Shown here: positions 4,876-5,193 of the stretch, one piece after another
Numbering within the stretch: the first letter of the stretch is position 1
Layout of the letters: every line of letters starts with the position of its first letter
Assembly (NCBI GenBank): GCA_027334785.1
Contig: DAHWQF010000276.1
Coordinates: 1 to 5,193 of the forward strand
DNA from: Acidimicrobiaceae bacterium
Lineage (GTDB): Bacteria > Actinomycetota > Acidimicrobiia > Acidimicrobiales > Palsa-688
Length of the DNA: 5,193 bases
Reading direction: 5' to 3'
Notes under the pieces: model-generated
What the model was told of the DNA's origin: nothing
Database searches by the model: none
Seen by the model: the letters and a program-made list of their open reading frames with translations, nothing else
Position numbers and translations under genes: made by a program

Positions 4876-5193
4876 AGTGTACACGGCCGCCCAGTTGGCC
4901 CCCGGAGAGCCTTCCGGACGCCACACATACCCCCACTCAGCCGGAAGCGGCCGTACCAGGCGCAGAGGAGCCTTCAGGGCGCACTTGCCTGCGCCCGCCA
5001 GCCTGACACCGGGGCGCCCTGTGCGGCCGACGGCGACCACGACGGGGTGCCGGTGGCTGTCGTACGCGAACCCCGCCGGCGAAAGTTGGTTGAGCCCGGG
5101 ACGCAGACAGTCGGGGCTGTAAGGTCGGCGCTGGTCCCGCCCATGCCGCCGCCTCCGACACAGCCGACACTCGGAACCGCCGGCGCCGGCGCC
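4861..5193 (-). CDS. Possible 3' end of an unrecognised protein gene running in from the right edge
   Basis: The minus-strand frame starting at the window edge stays open for 110 codons and ends with TAG at 4863-4861. It begins GAGAGGSECRLCRRRR, with a CxxC pair, and ends WGYVWRPEGSPG then NWAAVYTASRS. The second half has aromatic and hydrophobic residues spaced as in a real protein; the first half is Arg/Pro-rich. By hand count, G/C at codon positions 1, 2 and 3 is about 75, 66 and 77 percent. A genuine high-GC gene would show a stronger contrast, near 90 percent at position 3. No family is recognised, and the frame would end inside the putative tRNA promoter. It could equally be non-coding DNA; an open frame this long is not rare at this GC content. 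Confidence 0.25.
   Translation of the reverse strand, partial: GAGAGGSECRLCRRRRHGRDQRRPYSPDCLRPGLNQLSPAGFAYDSHRHPVVVAVGRTGRPGVRLAGAGKCALKAPLRLVRPLPAEWGYVWRPEGSPGANWAAVYTASRS
4876..4881 (-). promoter_or_regulatory. Possible -10 element of the tRNA-Cys promoter
   Basis: On the minus strand TACACT (4881-4876) fits the actinobacterial -10 pattern TANNNT, within the palindrome GTGTACAC (4877-4884). Transcription would start near 4869, giving a leader of about 27 bases before the tRNA. No convincing -35 is found at the usual spacing, so support is weak. Confidence 0.3.

Noticed and set aside
5179..5193. GCCGGC-type repeat at the right edge
   Set aside because: Short, low-complexity GC sequence cut by the window end; not interpretable.
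1..5193. CRISPR array or defence system
   Set aside because: No regularly spaced repeats with unique spacers, and no nuclease, toxin-antitoxin or reverse transcriptase genes are visible.

Overview
The window is GC-rich DNA, most likely from an actinobacterium. The evidence is strong G/C preference at third codon positions, a cis-prenyltransferase resembling the mycobacterial Rv1086 type, an MMPL exporter divergent from a TetR-type regulator, and an integrase remnant of a kind common in actinobacteria. All family assignments come from reading motifs; no database search was possible.

Layout, left to right. (1) The 3' part of a plus-strand cis-prenyltransferase gene (uppS family) runs in from the left edge; its N-terminus, with the first catalytic motif, lies outside the window. 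(2) A convergent intergenic space of about 160 bases holds a perfect 20-base palindrome followed by a small GC hairpin, probably a shared U-less terminator. (3) A long minus-strand gene encodes a 12-TM MMPL/RND-type transporter, best started at 3034. (4) A short, AT-richer divergent promoter region carries overlapping AGAC/GTCT inverted repeats, a good operator candidate. (5) A plus-strand TetR-family regulator of 293 aa follows. Regions 3 to 5 form a typical self-contained unit in which a TetR repressor controls a neighbouring efflux or lipid-export pump.

(6) From 4138 to 4767 there is no intact gene. The stretch contains a 21-base perfect tandem duplication, the frameshifted remnant of the N-terminal part of a tyrosine (phage-type) integrase on the minus strand, a 14-base tandem duplication at the edge of that remnant, and a GGAY tetranucleotide repeat. 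(7) The stretch ends at the 3' CCA of an intact minus-strand tRNA-Cys(GCA). An integrase remnant beside a tRNA 3' end suggests an old element integration site that has since decayed. (8) The right 350 bases hold a possible tRNA promoter, a 10-base tandem repeat and a weakly supported minus-strand open frame running off the edge.

No previously undescribed system is evident. The most informative observation is the integrase fossil next to tRNA-Cys, where the individual inactivating lesions can be read.
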